A DNA stretch of 64,000 nt. Source: Cohnella algarum. Lineage in GTDB: Bacteria; Bacillota; Bacilli; Paenibacillales; Paenibacillaceae. Where the stretch lies: contig NZ_JAFHKM010000002.1 in assembly GCF_016937515.1 (NCBI RefSeq), positions 372,001 to 436,000 on the forward strand. The letters are read 5' to 3'. Position 1 is the stretch's first letter; each line of letters opens with the position of its first letter. The notes beneath the pieces were generated by a model. That model had not been told where the DNA came from. It saw nothing but the letters and a program-made list of their open reading frames with translations, and made no database searches. Shown one piece after another: positions 1 to 7,590 of the stretch. Made by a program: the position numbers and the translations under genes.

Positions 1-354
1 ATTCAAAAAAGCATGATCACCATGATCGACGATAAATCGGATTTATTCATTCTGGACAGGGACAACTTTTCGAAGCTGGCCAAGCAGGAAGCGTTCCTGC
101 CGCTCGAGGAAGCCGCCGGCGAGGCGATCCGGCCGCTGCTGGATACCGATGCCGCCGTTGCGGAGACGCTGGAGCCGGGCCTAAACGAGGAAGATGAACA
201 ACCGGAAGAGCACGTCTACGGCATCGATCTGAGCGATACCCCGATCGGCGAAACGCTCGGCATTACCGGAAACGAATTTATCGCGGCGATTCGCGCGACC
301 GCCGAACATCAGCAAAACGCCGAAGCGTTTATCGCGTATTTCGCAGCGCAATAA
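1..354 (+). CDS. Acidic hypothetical protein, 5' end probably outside the window
   Basis: The reading frame is open from the first base to the TAA at 352-354. The first ATG inside the window is at 13 and another is at 22, but neither has a recognisable ribosome binding site, so the true start probably lies upstream. The visible product (about 113 residues from the first ATG) is very acidic, with many Asp/Glu and a central Glu-rich stretch, and has no signal peptide or membrane segment in what can be seen. I do not recognise the family. A strong terminator follows at once, so this is the last gene of its transcript. Confidence 0.55.
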   Translation: MQKSMITMIDDKSDLFILDRDNFSKLAKQEAFLPLEEAAGEAIRPLLDTDAAVAETLEPGLNEEDEQPEEHVYGIDLSDTPIGETLGITGNEFIAAIRATAEHQQNAEAFIAYFAAQ

Positions 355-360
355 AAGAAG

Positions 361-391
361 CCCGAAGGCGATGTGACGCCTTCGGGTTTCT
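361..391 (+). terminator. Intrinsic terminator
   Basis: A 10-bp stem cccgaaggcg / cgccttcggg with a 6-nt loop is followed by tttc. It sits directly after the stop of the acidic gene. The opposite arm is followed by a T-rich stretch on the minus strand, so it may also stop leftward transcription from the lipoprotein gene. Confidence 0.8.
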
Positions 392-419
392 CCGTTTTTC
401 GGCCTTCGCGGCTTTACGC

Positions 420-800
420 TTATTCGGCGGCCGGCAAGGTGACGCCGTCCGTCACGCCGGAATCCGTGCCCTGAACCGGCAGGTCGCCCGCTTCCGCCGG
501 CGTCTCGCCTGCGCCGATCGCTCCGGCATCGGCTTCCGCGTCTTGTTCGGCGGCCCCTTCGCCGGCCGTCCCTTCAGCCGCGCCGTCCGTCGCTTCGCCG
601 GAAGCCCCGTCATCCAGGCTGCCTTCCGTCTCCATATCCGTTTCCTCATCCAATCCCGTATCCGTCGGAGCTTCTTCTTGTATCGTGCCCGTATCGGTTA
701 CGCTGCCGCCGTTCCCGTTATCGCCGTTCGACGAGCAGCCGGCGGCGAATGCCAGAAAAGCCGCCAACGCCAACATGATGGACCATCTGTTGAATTTCAT
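420..800 (-). CDS. Small acidic lipoprotein
   Basis: The 126-residue product starts with a basic n-region and a hydrophobic core and then a clear lipobox (FAAGC, cysteine near residue 22), so it should be exported, lipidated and held on the outer face of the membrane. The mature part is a low-complexity, strongly acidic chain of Glu, Asp, Thr, Gly and Ala with no folded domain that I recognise; it may be a spacer or surface polymer-like tail. A good AAGGAGG site precedes the ATG at 800. The function is unknown. Confidence 0.75.
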   Translation of the reverse strand: MKFNRWSIMLALAAFLAFAAGCSSNGDNGNGGSVTDTGTIQEEAPTDTGLDEETDMETEGSLDDGASGEATDGAAEGTAGEGAAEQDAEADAGAIGAGETPAEAGDLPVQGTDSGVTDGVTLPAAE

Positions 801-1129
801 CCGATATGACCTCCTTGAAATTTTTGCATGTATTGTCGCGAGTTGCTCCCGCAGTCTCCGGTTGAGCTATCGCCTCCCTCCCGCTACGATAACGGTACCC
901 GCGAAACCTTAGCGCTTCCTTAAAAAAAGGCGAATATGAACGATCCTTCATTATTTTTACATTTTTCTCATCGGATCTTTTTCCGTCGCCCGCTTGTCTT
1001 CTTTCGGCCAAAATGCTTGTGCGCTCGCGGATATTTGCCGATCCGGGCGCCTGTACTGTCGATCTGCTTCCCCGCACATAGATTAACAGGGTGATATTCA
1101 TTCACAATAATCAAACGGTGGTGATTGCC
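801..1129. other. Intergenic region between divergent genes; possible sporulation promoter
   Basis: No gene is visible here. At 1077-1085 the sequence CATAGATTA fits the CATA-N3-TA form of the -10 element used by mother-cell sporulation sigma factors (SigE/SigK). It lies about 45 bp before the YjcZ-type gene, which would make sense for that family. This is a motif match only. Confidence 0.35.
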
Positions 1130-1258
1130 ATGAGTTATCCCGTTGGAGGCGCTGCTTGCGAAGGTCCCAAGTACGGCGGCATGGGCGCAGCCGCGTTCGC
1201 TCTTGTTCTCTTCGTTCTGCTTGTCATCATCCTCAAAGCAGGCTACGGCGGCTACTGA
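1130..1258 (+). CDS. YjcZ-family sporulation miniprotein
   Basis: A 42-residue protein: a Gly-rich N-terminus (MSYPVGGAACEGPKYGG), one hydrophobic membrane helix (AAAFALVLFVLLVIIL) and a Gly/Tyr tail (KAGYGGY). This layout is typical of the YjcZ/YtzL-like tiny proteins of Bacillus and Paenibacillus, which are made during sporulation; their exact role is not known. The ATG at 1130 is preceded by a GGTGGTG stretch, a modest ribosome binding site. It is a single-gene unit closed by the terminator at 1284. Confidence 0.8.
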   Translation: MSYPVGGAACEGPKYGGMGAAAFALVLFVLLVIILKAGYGGY

Positions 1259-1283
1259 GTTTTCGTTTTAAACGGTTTATCGG

Positions 1284-1320
1284 GCATCGCGCCGACAGGG
1301 CGCGATGCTTTTATCTTTTT
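1284..1320 (+). terminator. Intrinsic terminator after YjcZ-type gene
   Basis: A perfect 10-bp stem gcatcgcgcc / ggcgcgatgc with a short loop is followed by ttttatcttttt. Confidence 0.85.
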
Positions 1321-1427
1321 TAGGCCGTAACCCCCGTCCCGAATCGCCGGATTCCATACGAACGTAGGAGGGCGAACGATGGCCTGTCGTGGTATAATGG
1401 ACAACACACCGCAAAAAGGAGCTGATT

Positions 1428-2000
1428 TTGTTGAAATCCGCACGCATGCTCGTTGTCGGCGTTCTTGCCGGCATTTTGCTCGCCACGGCAGGCTCCGCGT
1501 TCGGCGCCTCCGCATGGAAAGAAGTAACCGCGCTGCTGCGGCCCGATTTCGTCGTGAAAATAAACGGAAAAACGGCGGACTTGTCCAACGATCCTTTGAC
1601 CTATGACGGGACGACATATATTCCGCTCCGCGAAGCCGGGGAGTTGTTCGGTTATGATGTCGGCTACGCGAACGGTACGATTACGCTGAAAGACAGAGAC
1701 GCATCCGCGGGCGGCGGCACGGAAGAAGGCATCGACTCGCAGGATTGGGTGGCGCTGGACGACACGGAGGCTTTGGGGATAAAAGCGGAGGTCGGCGAGC
1801 TCAGCGGAAACAGCATTTACAACGGGCTCACCTTGTCCGGCAACGGGATTACCGTCGAAGTGCCGCAATTCCGGCTGGACACCTCTCCGGGCGTAGCCGT
1901 TCATTCGTTGACGGACGGCGGAAAAATTACCATTAAATACGCCGACGGGAAAGCGTACTTATCGATCAAAAGCCTGCGCGAGCTGAAGCTGGTTTCCTGA
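1428..2000 (+). CDS. Secreted protein with copper-amine-oxidase N-terminal (stalk) domain
   Basis: The 190-residue product has a signal peptide (about residues 1-28, ending near AFGAS) followed by one stalk-type domain: VKINGK, TYIPLREAGELFGYDV and TITLKD are the usual landmarks (about residues 42-85). These domains occur in many Paenibacillus exported proteins and probably act in surface attachment; no enzymatic part is present. The C-terminal 90 residues are not recognised. Two TTG codons (1428, 1431) follow a good AAAAGGAG site, and either may be the start. It is a single gene with its own terminator. Confidence 0.75.
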   Translation: MLKSARMLVVGVLAGILLATAGSAFGASAWKEVTALLRPDFVVKINGKTADLSNDPLTYDGTTYIPLREAGELFGYDVGYANGTITLKDRDASAGGGTEEGIDSQDWVALDDTEALGIKAEVGELSGNSIYNGLTLSGNGITVEVPQFRLDTSPGVAVHSLTDGGKITIKYADGKAYLSIKSLRELKLVS

Positions 2001-2012
2001 CGGACGCCCGCA

Positions 2013-2058
2013 AACCGCCTGCATCCGGTATTGAATCCGGGTGCGGGCGGTTTTTTTC
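2013..2058 (+). terminator. Intrinsic terminator
   Basis: A long imperfect stem, aaaccgcctgcatccgg against ccgggtgcgggcggttt, followed by a run of T. Confidence 0.85.
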
Positions 2059-2078
2059 GCGCGTACGGCGCAAGGTTG

Positions 2079-3467
2079 TCATTTCTTTGATTTCAGGATT
2101 TCGACGATTTCCGCATATCCTTTTTTCCTTGCGATATCGAGCAGGCTGTCGCCCATAGGGTCGCGGACGTTCAAGTTGAATCCCATGCCCGCCATTTTGC
2201 GAACCGCCTTGCTTCGTCCTTCGCGAACGGCTTGAATGATCGCTTCTCTTCGCTTATTCGAATGGAACGCCTTCACCTTGTTCTCAAGCATTTCTCCCGG
2301 GAAATCGGACTCAAGCGCCGCAAACAAAACCTCGTTCGTCAACGATTCCGGACACGCGTTTATGTAATCTTTCACAATTCGATCGTGCTTCGCCATGAGA
2401 GCCTGAATCAGAGGCTCGAAATCCGCAAGGCGGGTTCCTTCGCCCATCAGCCGCCGAAACGACTGCTCGTCTCCCGTTCTCACTGCCGTCGCAAGGCGGC
2501 TTTGCCGGTCGAGCTCCCGTTCCGCGCGACGCTGCGTTTCCAGCTTCTCCTCGGCCTTTCTTTCCGCCTCTTCCTGCTTTCTCTTTTCGGCGCGCGCTTC
2601 CGCTTCTTTGGCCTTTTGCTTCACATACTCGCCGTATTCCGGGGCATACGCTTTTCTCAGCTTGCCGTTATCGAACAGATAAAATTGTTCGACCGCGCCG
2701 GCTTTGACCCTTTGGGTCAGGGGCATGCCCGCGCTTTCGGCGGTTATCGCTCCGAGCTCCAGCAATTGAGGCGGATGTTCCCCCGCGGTCGACAGAATGG
2801 CGAGCGCCAAAACGTCCGCGGCCCCGCCCTCCAGCAAACGCTTCTTGGAAGCCGACATCGTATAGCCGGTCGTAATGATGTCGTCGAGAAGCAAGATCCG
2901 TTTATTTACGATTGCGGACGAATCCGTCAGACGGATCGAGCCCGCCGAGGCCTTGCGTTCCCCGGAACCCGAAGTTTTGGACGCCTGCCCGTTTTTTTCG
3001 AGCACTTTGAAATACGGAATCGACAAGCTTTGGGAAACCTTCTCCGCAATAAGCTCGAGCGGCTGCGTCGCCCGGATTTGGCTGGCGGGGCATGTGACGA
3101 TACCGTCGATTTCGCGGCGGATCCCCGTTTTCAGGATGAACCATTGAACCGCTCCCGCGAACAAAGCGGCATTGGCGTGACGATAATGGTATTTCATTTC
3201 GATTATCGCCTTGGTCAACGTATCGTTATGATGGAGTTCCCGATCGGCCGTCAACGGAAAATATAAAGATAGGGCAAACGCTTCTCCTTTTGCAAAATAC
3301 GGCCCCCGGATCAGCTTTTCGATGTCCTCGGGCGGAGAAGGCGTCAACGTCCGTTCTTTCCTCTTGCCGTTCAACGCGTCCAGCGCATGGCCGACCGCCA
3401 CCCCGGCCGCGGTTCCTGCGGGTCCGAATATCGTTCCGATCGCCCCGCCGATCAATTTGCCGAGCAT
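2079..3467 (-). CDS. ComF-like phosphoribosyltransferase with coiled coil and ankyrin-like C-terminus
   Basis: The 462-residue protein has four parts: a Gly-rich hydrophobic N-terminus (residues 5-30) that could lie in a membrane; a type I phosphoribosyltransferase domain (about 55-275) with a PRPP loop ILLLDDIITTGYT at 191-203; a Lys/Glu-rich coiled coil (about 285-340); and helical ankyrin-like repeats ending in MGDSLLDIARKKGYAEIVEIL. ComF proteins act in DNA uptake, but their usual length is about 230 residues, so this is a fusion. It lies 18 bp after the DprA-like gene, with a GGAGG site before the ATG, and is cotranscribed with it. What the transferase acts on cannot be told. Confidence 0.75.
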   Translation of the reverse strand: MLGKLIGGAIGTIFGPAGTAAGVAVGHALDALNGKRKERTLTPSPPEDIEKLIRGPYFAKGEAFALSLYFPLTADRELHHNDTLTKAIIEMKYHYRHANAALFAGAVQWFILKTGIRREIDGIVTCPASQIRATQPLELIAEKVSQSLSIPYFKVLEKNGQASKTSGSGERKASAGSIRLTDSSAIVNKRILLLDDIITTGYTMSASKKRLLEGGAADVLALAILSTAGEHPPQLLELGAITAESAGMPLTQRVKAGAVEQFYLFDNGKLRKAYAPEYGEYVKQKAKEAEARAEKRKQEEAERKAEEKLETQRRAERELDRQSRLATAVRTGDEQSFRRLMGEGTRLADFEPLIQALMAKHDRIVKDYINACPESLTNEVLFAALESDFPGEMLENKVKAFHSNKRREAIIQAVREGRSKAVRKMAGMGFNLNVRDPMGDSLLDIARKKGYAEIVEILKSKK

Positions 3468-3485
3468 TGCAGCGCCTCCATGTCT

Positions 3486-4394
3486 TCACCTAGAAGTAAT
3501 ATGCGCAACGAACGAATCCAGACTGCCGCGATCAAACAGAGGCACCGCTTTGCCCTGCCCGATCAGGTATCGGTTGCCGGCAGCCTTTTCGTTGGATTTT
3601 AAAAACTTTCGCGGATGGTCGAAGCAGCCCAGCCCTTTTCCCTGTTCCAGACAGAAGCCGACGGTATGCATCGTTCCTCCGGTTATGCCGGTTTCGATGA
3701 CGATCAGCCCGTCCGCAAGACCGACCTGCAACCGGTCCCGTTCGACGTACATGTTGCTCTCCGGAACCGATCCGAGTTTGTACTCGCTAAGCAGGCAGCC
3801 GCTTCCGGTCTCGATTTGGCGCGCCAGTTCCCGATTTCGGAACGGATACACCATGTCGAGCCCGTGAGCCAGCACCGCCACCGTCCTGCCGCCGGCAGCA
3901 AGGCAGCCTCTATGCGCATGCTCATCGCACCCAAGCGCCAGGCCGCTAACGACGGCCAAGCCGCTGCGAGCCAAGTATTCGCCGTATTTGAACGCGATCC
4001 GGGCGCCGTACTCGGACGGCGAGCGAGTCCCCGCCACCGCCGCCGAGGCTGGAGCCTGAAGGCAGTCGATGTTCCCCTTGGCGTACAGCAGAACCGGGGG
4101 CTTGGGAATCGTTTTGAGCCTTGCCGGAAACGGCTCGTCAAAAAAACCGAGCGCCCGTATTCCGAGAGCGGCGCATTGCTCCAATTGACGGACCGCCCGC
4201 TCGCGGGCCGACGCGAGACTGCCGTAGTCCGGCGCCGGCAGTCTTTTCAGACAGCTTTTGCACGCAAGCATCGCTTCGTACAGATCGCGCAAATCGTTCA
4301 CGGGACCGTCGAGCAGCCCCAGCATTTGACGCACCGTGGCCTTTCCGACCCTCGGCAGCTCCAGCAGCGTCATGATCTGAAGCGTATCCAGCAT
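3486..4394 (-). CDS. DprA/Smf-like Rossmann-fold protein
   Basis: The 302-residue product carries the DprA core: an N-terminal helical part (1-60), then the Rossmann fold with AVAGTRSPSEYG (119-130), VVSGLALGCDEHAHRG (148-163) and GLDMVYPFRNRELA (178-191). Classical DprA loads RecA on incoming single-stranded DNA. In this copy the usual PRRNR-type basic motif reads YVERDR (216-221), so DNA binding may differ. I chose the ATG at 4394 because AGGTGA precedes it and the longer frame runs back over the next gene. It heads a two-gene operon with the phosphoribosyltransferase gene. The topA neighbourhood of housekeeping dprA is absent. Confidence 0.75.
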   Translation of the reverse strand: MLDTLQIMTLLELPRVGKATVRQMLGLLDGPVNDLRDLYEAMLACKSCLKRLPAPDYGSLASARERAVRQLEQCAALGIRALGFFDEPFPARLKTIPKPPVLLYAKGNIDCLQAPASAAVAGTRSPSEYGARIAFKYGEYLARSGLAVVSGLALGCDEHAHRGCLAAGGRTVAVLAHGLDMVYPFRNRELARQIETGSGCLLSEYKLGSVPESNMYVERDRLQVGLADGLIVIETGITGGTMHTVGFCLEQGKGLGCFDHPRKFLKSNEKAAGNRYLIGQGKAVPLFDRGSLDSFVAHITSR

Positions 4395-4477
4395 GCGTTC
4401 ACCTGTTTCCTTAACCCGTCTAAGCTCTATGCGGTTTATTCTACCATGCGCGGAAACTTTTTTTCTGCGTCTCCGCA

Positions 4478-4512
4478 CAAAAAAACGCCAAAGTTTTCTT
4501 AAACTTTTGGCG
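4478..4512 (-). terminator. Intrinsic terminator of the dehydrogenase gene
   Basis: Read on the minus strand, an 11-12 bp stem CGCCAAAAGTTT / AAACTTTGGCG is followed by seven T. It separates the dehydrogenase gene from the DprA-like operon. Confidence 0.85.
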
Positions 4513-4536
4513 AGGATGCTGCTATCGAGAACAAGG

Positions 4537-5373
4537 CTAGCCGAGTCCGCACAACGCCAAACTGCGTTCGTACAGCATCTCCTGCTGCTGTATATCATAG
4601 GAAAACGGTCCCGTTTGCTTTTTCGTTTCTCTGTTGTAATAGTGCCCCGTCGCGCCTTCAAGGGAGGGATCCATAGCCAGTCTCAGCGATGGCCGCGCCC
4701 CTTTTTCCGGAGCGGACATAAACAGCTTTAAGAGCGGCCGAAGAAAGGACGGCACCATTCGCGCAGATTGAGGCGTATAGATCACCCCGGGATGAACCGC
4801 GTTGACCGTTACGGCCGTGCCTGACAGCTTGCGGGCAAGCGCGTAAGTGAACATGACGACGGCCAGCTTGGCAGCGCGATAAACGTTCATTGCGCGATAG
4901 TCGCCGGGATCGATCAATTTCTCGAAATCCAGGCTTACGGCCTGCATTTCCGAAGCCACGTTTATAATGCGGGCGGGCGAACTTTTCTTCAGCGTTTCAA
5001 GCAAAAGCTGCGTCAAAAGAAACGGCGCATAATAGTTCAACGCAAAGGTCAGCTCCATTCCCTCCGCGTTTTTCCGATAATCTTTGAAAACGCCGCCGGC
5101 ATTATTGATCAGCACGTGCAGGTTGTCATGCCGGCTTAAATACTGGCTTGCCAAAGACCGGATGCCATCGCCGGCCGTCAGATCCGCCAGCAGCAATTCG
5201 ACCTTCCGGTTCCCGCTGAGCCGAATGACCTCCTCTCTGGCTTCCTCCCCGCGCTTTCGGTCCCTTGCCGTCATGACGACATGCGCCCCGGATTTCGCGA
5301 GTCCGAGAGCGGTTGCCTTGCCGATTCCCGAATTCGCTCCCGTTACGAGACAGATCTTCCCGGTCATGTCCAT
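4537..5373 (-). CDS. Short-chain dehydrogenase/reductase
   Basis: The 278-residue product is a classical SDR: the nucleotide-binding motif TGANSGIGKA lies near residue 11, NNAGG near 90, a catalytic serine in the NVASE region near 139 and YRAAK (YxxxK) near 164. The overall pattern resembles retinol dehydrogenase/WWOX-type members, which use NADP(H) on lipophilic alcohols or ketones; the substrate cannot be read from sequence. The ATG at 5373 follows GGGAGG; the longer frame adds 22 unlikely residues. It is a single gene with its own terminator. Confidence 0.85.
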   Translation of the reverse strand: MDMTGKICLVTGANSGIGKATALGLAKSGAHVVMTARDRKRGEEAREEVIRLSGNRKVELLLADLTAGDGIRSLASQYLSRHDNLHVLINNAGGVFKDYRKNAEGMELTFALNYYAPFLLTQLLLETLKKSSPARIINVASEMQAVSLDFEKLIDPGDYRAMNVYRAAKLAVVMFTYALARKLSGTAVTVNAVHPGVIYTPQSARMVPSFLRPLLKLFMSAPEKGARPSLRLAMDPSLEGATGHYYNRETKKQTGPFSYDIQQQEMLYERSLALCGLG

Positions 5374-5550
5374 TGCCTCCCGCCCCCTCCCGATTGAATG
5401 GCGCTCTTGCGCGGATTGCATTTGCGTGATAATCGCCAAATTCGTAATATAAATAAACTTGCCGCTGCGGTCTTTGTCCGGTATTTTGGATCATATTTCA
5501 AACATAAGGACTCGCCTGTCTTCGTCAATTGGACTAGCTGTGCAGACGTC

Positions 5551-5669
5551 TACGGGATCGAAAAAATGATCTTCATATGGGAAGATCAGGATTATATATA
5601 TCTGCAATCTAGCATACAAGCAGTCGTCCGTTCAAGAATTGAACGCGGAAATCTGCGCTTGCCAAATTT
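5551..5669 (+). pseudogene. Decayed C-terminal fragment of an ATP-dependent DNA ligase
   Basis: The plus-strand translation (YGIEKMIF, EDQDYIYL, SSIQAVVRSR, GNLRLPN) lines up with the last 45 residues of the prophage ligase at 14594-15445 (YGIAKTIV, EDRNYVYL, PSIQAVVQFR, GLLRSPE). Both copies show the OB-fold end of the protein. No start, nucleotidyltransferase domain or lysine motif is present upstream, so this is a remnant. It lies in host DNA about 1.7 kb left of the attachment junction and suggests an earlier visit by a related element. Confidence 0.65.
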
Positions 5670-5804
5670 GCTCAGTTTGTTGTTGAATACGACTGAACTA
5701 GATTTCATTTTTGACGCCGTGCGATCGAATAGTTCATTACATACCAGATACCGTCCTTTTACACGTAAAGCAAAAAAAGCAACGAGGCTTACTCTCTCGT
5801 GCTT

Positions 5805-6425
5805 TTATAAAATATCCTTTAATTGTTTTACCATCATGCAATATCCATTTTCTGTTTCAAACGCATCAATCAGATTAAATCCATTTGCTTTATAAAAATT
5901 AATAATTTTTTCTACGTTCTCACATTCTAGATATAATATACGACCGCCCACAATACGGTGGGCCTCAGCAATCTTTCTATAAGCAAGTTGGAGAAGATCA
6001 TTACCACTACAACAATTAGCTGAGCGAGCTTCATCACTAAAATTCTTTCCTAATTGCCCCAAAAGGTAACCTTTAATAATAAAGGTACTTTGCTCAGTTT
6101 TATGCCCAATTCCCATTAAACGTTTTTGCATACTATTTGTTAGTTTGCGAAATTGTTTGTTAGGAATTGAAAGAGGTTTATTAGAAATAGAAAAATATCC
6201 GACGAGAACTGGATTAGATTTGTAAGTAGACATAACTAAATAAGTCCTAGCCAAATCCATTTTTTCGAATTGAATGGCTTTATTATGCAAAAAATATTCT
6301 ACATCTTCGGCACCAGAACTATCTTGAGCTTTATAAGTGCTGAACGAAAAGAGGAGTTTTTTAATATCCTCCTCTGTTGGTATTGATCTAATCATATCAT
6401 TAAGGGAAATGACATTTAAGGACAT
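5805..6425 (-). CDS. GNAT-family acetyltransferase, possible toxin
   Basis: The 206-residue protein has the secondary-structure order of GNAT acetyltransferases: a strand-rich middle (TYLVMSTYKSNPVLVGYFSIS), a region where acetyl-CoA would bind (near GQLGKNFS) and a late ECENVEKIINFYKANGF segment typical of the final strands. Its start codon overlaps the stop of a 58-residue gene by one base (TAATG). That tight pair and the low GC content fit a GNAT toxin-antitoxin module of the TacT/AtaT kind, where the toxin acetylates aminoacyl-tRNA. A simple acetyltransferase is the alternative. Confidence 0.65.
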   Translation of the reverse strand: MSLNVISLNDMIRSIPTEEDIKKLLFSFSTYKAQDSSGAEDVEYFLHNKAIQFEKMDLARTYLVMSTYKSNPVLVGYFSISNKPLSIPNKQFRKLTNSMQKRLMGIGHKTEQSTFIIKGYLLGQLGKNFSDEARSANCCSGNDLLQLAYRKIAEAHRIVGGRILYLECENVEKIINFYKANGFNLIDAFETENGYCMMVKQLKDIL

Positions 6426-6601
6426 TATTTCCCTTTCAAAAAGCCTTCCATAATTCTTTGTATTTTTTCAGTCCGCACGACATCATTAACCGTCAGCTTG
6501 ATTTCATGATCCACTCTTTTGGATTTTTCAATCGCATCGGCCAATTTCGAACTGGACTTCTGATTAAATTTGAACTCTGAAGTAAAGCTTTTGGTAGCCA
6601 T
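6425..6601 (-). CDS. Small basic protein upstream of GNAT gene, possible antitoxin
   Basis: A 58-residue, Lys-rich protein starting at the ATG at 6601, which is about 8 bases after AAAGGTGG. It has a short strand-like start and two predicted helices, and could be a small DNA-binding antitoxin, but I see no clear ribbon-helix-helix signature. It is translationally coupled to the GNAT gene. The region is much more AT-rich than the neighbouring chromosome. Confidence 0.55.
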   Translation of the reverse strand: MATKSFTSEFKFNQKSSSKLADAIEKSKRVDHEIKLTVNDVVRTEKIQRIMEGFLKGK

Positions 6602-7362
6602 AAATGTTGCCACCTTTCGTCGTCAATTCCTGATCAACGCCAACACCAATATCTTACCCTAAACTTATCGGTTCGCATAGTGGTAAAAAAAATTTCACAA
6701 TTCATTATATTTATTCATATTCAACGTAACTCGAGATGTTCCGGTTTTAACTTCTCTTTTCGTTAATTAAATTATCCCCATTTTCAACAATTTTGAATCA
6801 GTTTATTTCATCATAACGCGCACTCATTTTTTCTGAATTGAATCAGTTCATCAAGTAAAAGATAAAATCAGAAATTATCCGTTCAATTCTAACTTTTTAT
6901 CCTCCACTTTAACATGGCATTCGTACGACAACTCAAATATAGTTTGTAAGCCGAGTTCCGAGCGTACGCCAATCGATCCATTCGATAATTCCCCCGGTTT
7001 CTCTTGCACGGTTGGCTACGCATATTTGGGGCAGTTATTGATCTTTTGCAGCCGCGAGTCGATCTCGCCCGCCCCCCACTTGATTGCAAGGGATGACCGA
7101 TACGTGTAACGATGCATTAACCAAGGTGTTCAAAAGTTGGAAAGGTGGACGATAAAAGCATACCCGGGAGTCAAAAATGTATTAGTCATACAGTGGGATT
7201 TGGGGATCAATAAAATCAGATGAAGAGGGAGTGAAACTTTAGACAAGTATGTGACTAAAAATTGGCGTGTAACGGCCTCCGAAAAGCATTCCTCCTTCCG
7301 CTCCAGTAAAATGACAAAAATAAAAATCCCTTATGTATCGAGGGATTTCATCGATTTAAGTA
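6602..7362. other. AT-rich non-coding stretch at the host/prophage border
   Basis: No convincing gene is seen over about 760 bases. The sequence is AT-rich on the left half. A hairpin aaaatccctt / agggattt at about 7323-7349, followed by T-rich sequence on both strands, could end transcription of the tRNA that lay here before integration. Confidence 0.5.
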
Positions 7363-7418
7363 TGGTGCGGTCGGCGGGATTCGAACCCGCACGCTTTGTG
7401 GGCGCTACCCCCTCAAAG
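7363..7418 (-). other. attL: truncated 3' half of tRNA-Leu(GAG)
   Basis: Read on the minus strand this is the anticodon loop (TTGAGGG, anticodon GAG), the 3' anticodon stem GGTAG, a long variable arm (CGCCCACAAAGCG), the T arm GCGGG-TTCGAAT-CCCGC, the acceptor 3' strand and CCA. The long variable arm marks a class II tRNA. The bases 5' of the loop (TCACT) cannot pair with GGTAG, so homology to a tRNA stops in the anticodon arm. This is the footprint of a tyrosine integrase that uses tRNA genes: the original 3' end is left here, and the rebuilt full gene should lie beyond the right edge. Confidence 0.8.
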
Positions 7419-7456
7419 TGAAATATTGGCCGTTTTCAATCCGATTGAATCCTCGG

Positions 7457-7485
7457 GACCCTTGTAAATCAAGGGTCTTTCTTTC
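7457..7485 (+). terminator. Rightward intrinsic terminator at prophage left end
   Basis: An 8-bp stem gacccttg / caagggtc with loop taaat is followed by tttctttc on the plus strand. It would stop host transcription from entering the prophage. Confidence 0.6.
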
Positions 7486-7566
7486 ATCGTTCTTTGCAGA
7501 TGCGAGTGAATTTCGGGGGTCACGAGCAGCTTTTGTCCCCAATTTGTCCCCAATCCGCCCCCAGCG

Positions 7567-7590
7567 TAAAATAAAGAGCCCCGGCTCTTA
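7567..7590 (-). terminator. Terminator of the leftmost prophage operon
   Basis: The stem AAGAGC / GCTCTT with a 4-base loop, followed by TATTTTA on the minus strand, overlaps the stop codon of the 132-residue gene. Confidence 0.65.

Noticed and set aside
718..1101. 127-residue minus-strand reading frame upstream of the lipoprotein
   Set aside because: It overlaps the lipoprotein signal peptide in another frame and has random-looking composition.
3486..4661. Longer DprA-like protein of 391 residues
   Set aside because: The extra 89 residues lie over the dehydrogenase terminator and gene end and are unusually basic; the ATG at 4394 has a ribosome site.
5398..5895. Intact 165-residue plus-strand gene
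   Set aside because: Only a 40-residue block is ligase-like; the rest overlaps the GNAT gene and non-coding DNA and there is no suitable start.
6889..7089. 66-residue minus-strand reading frame in the border region
   Set aside because: No ribosome site, Arg/Ser/Cys-rich composition as in chance frames.
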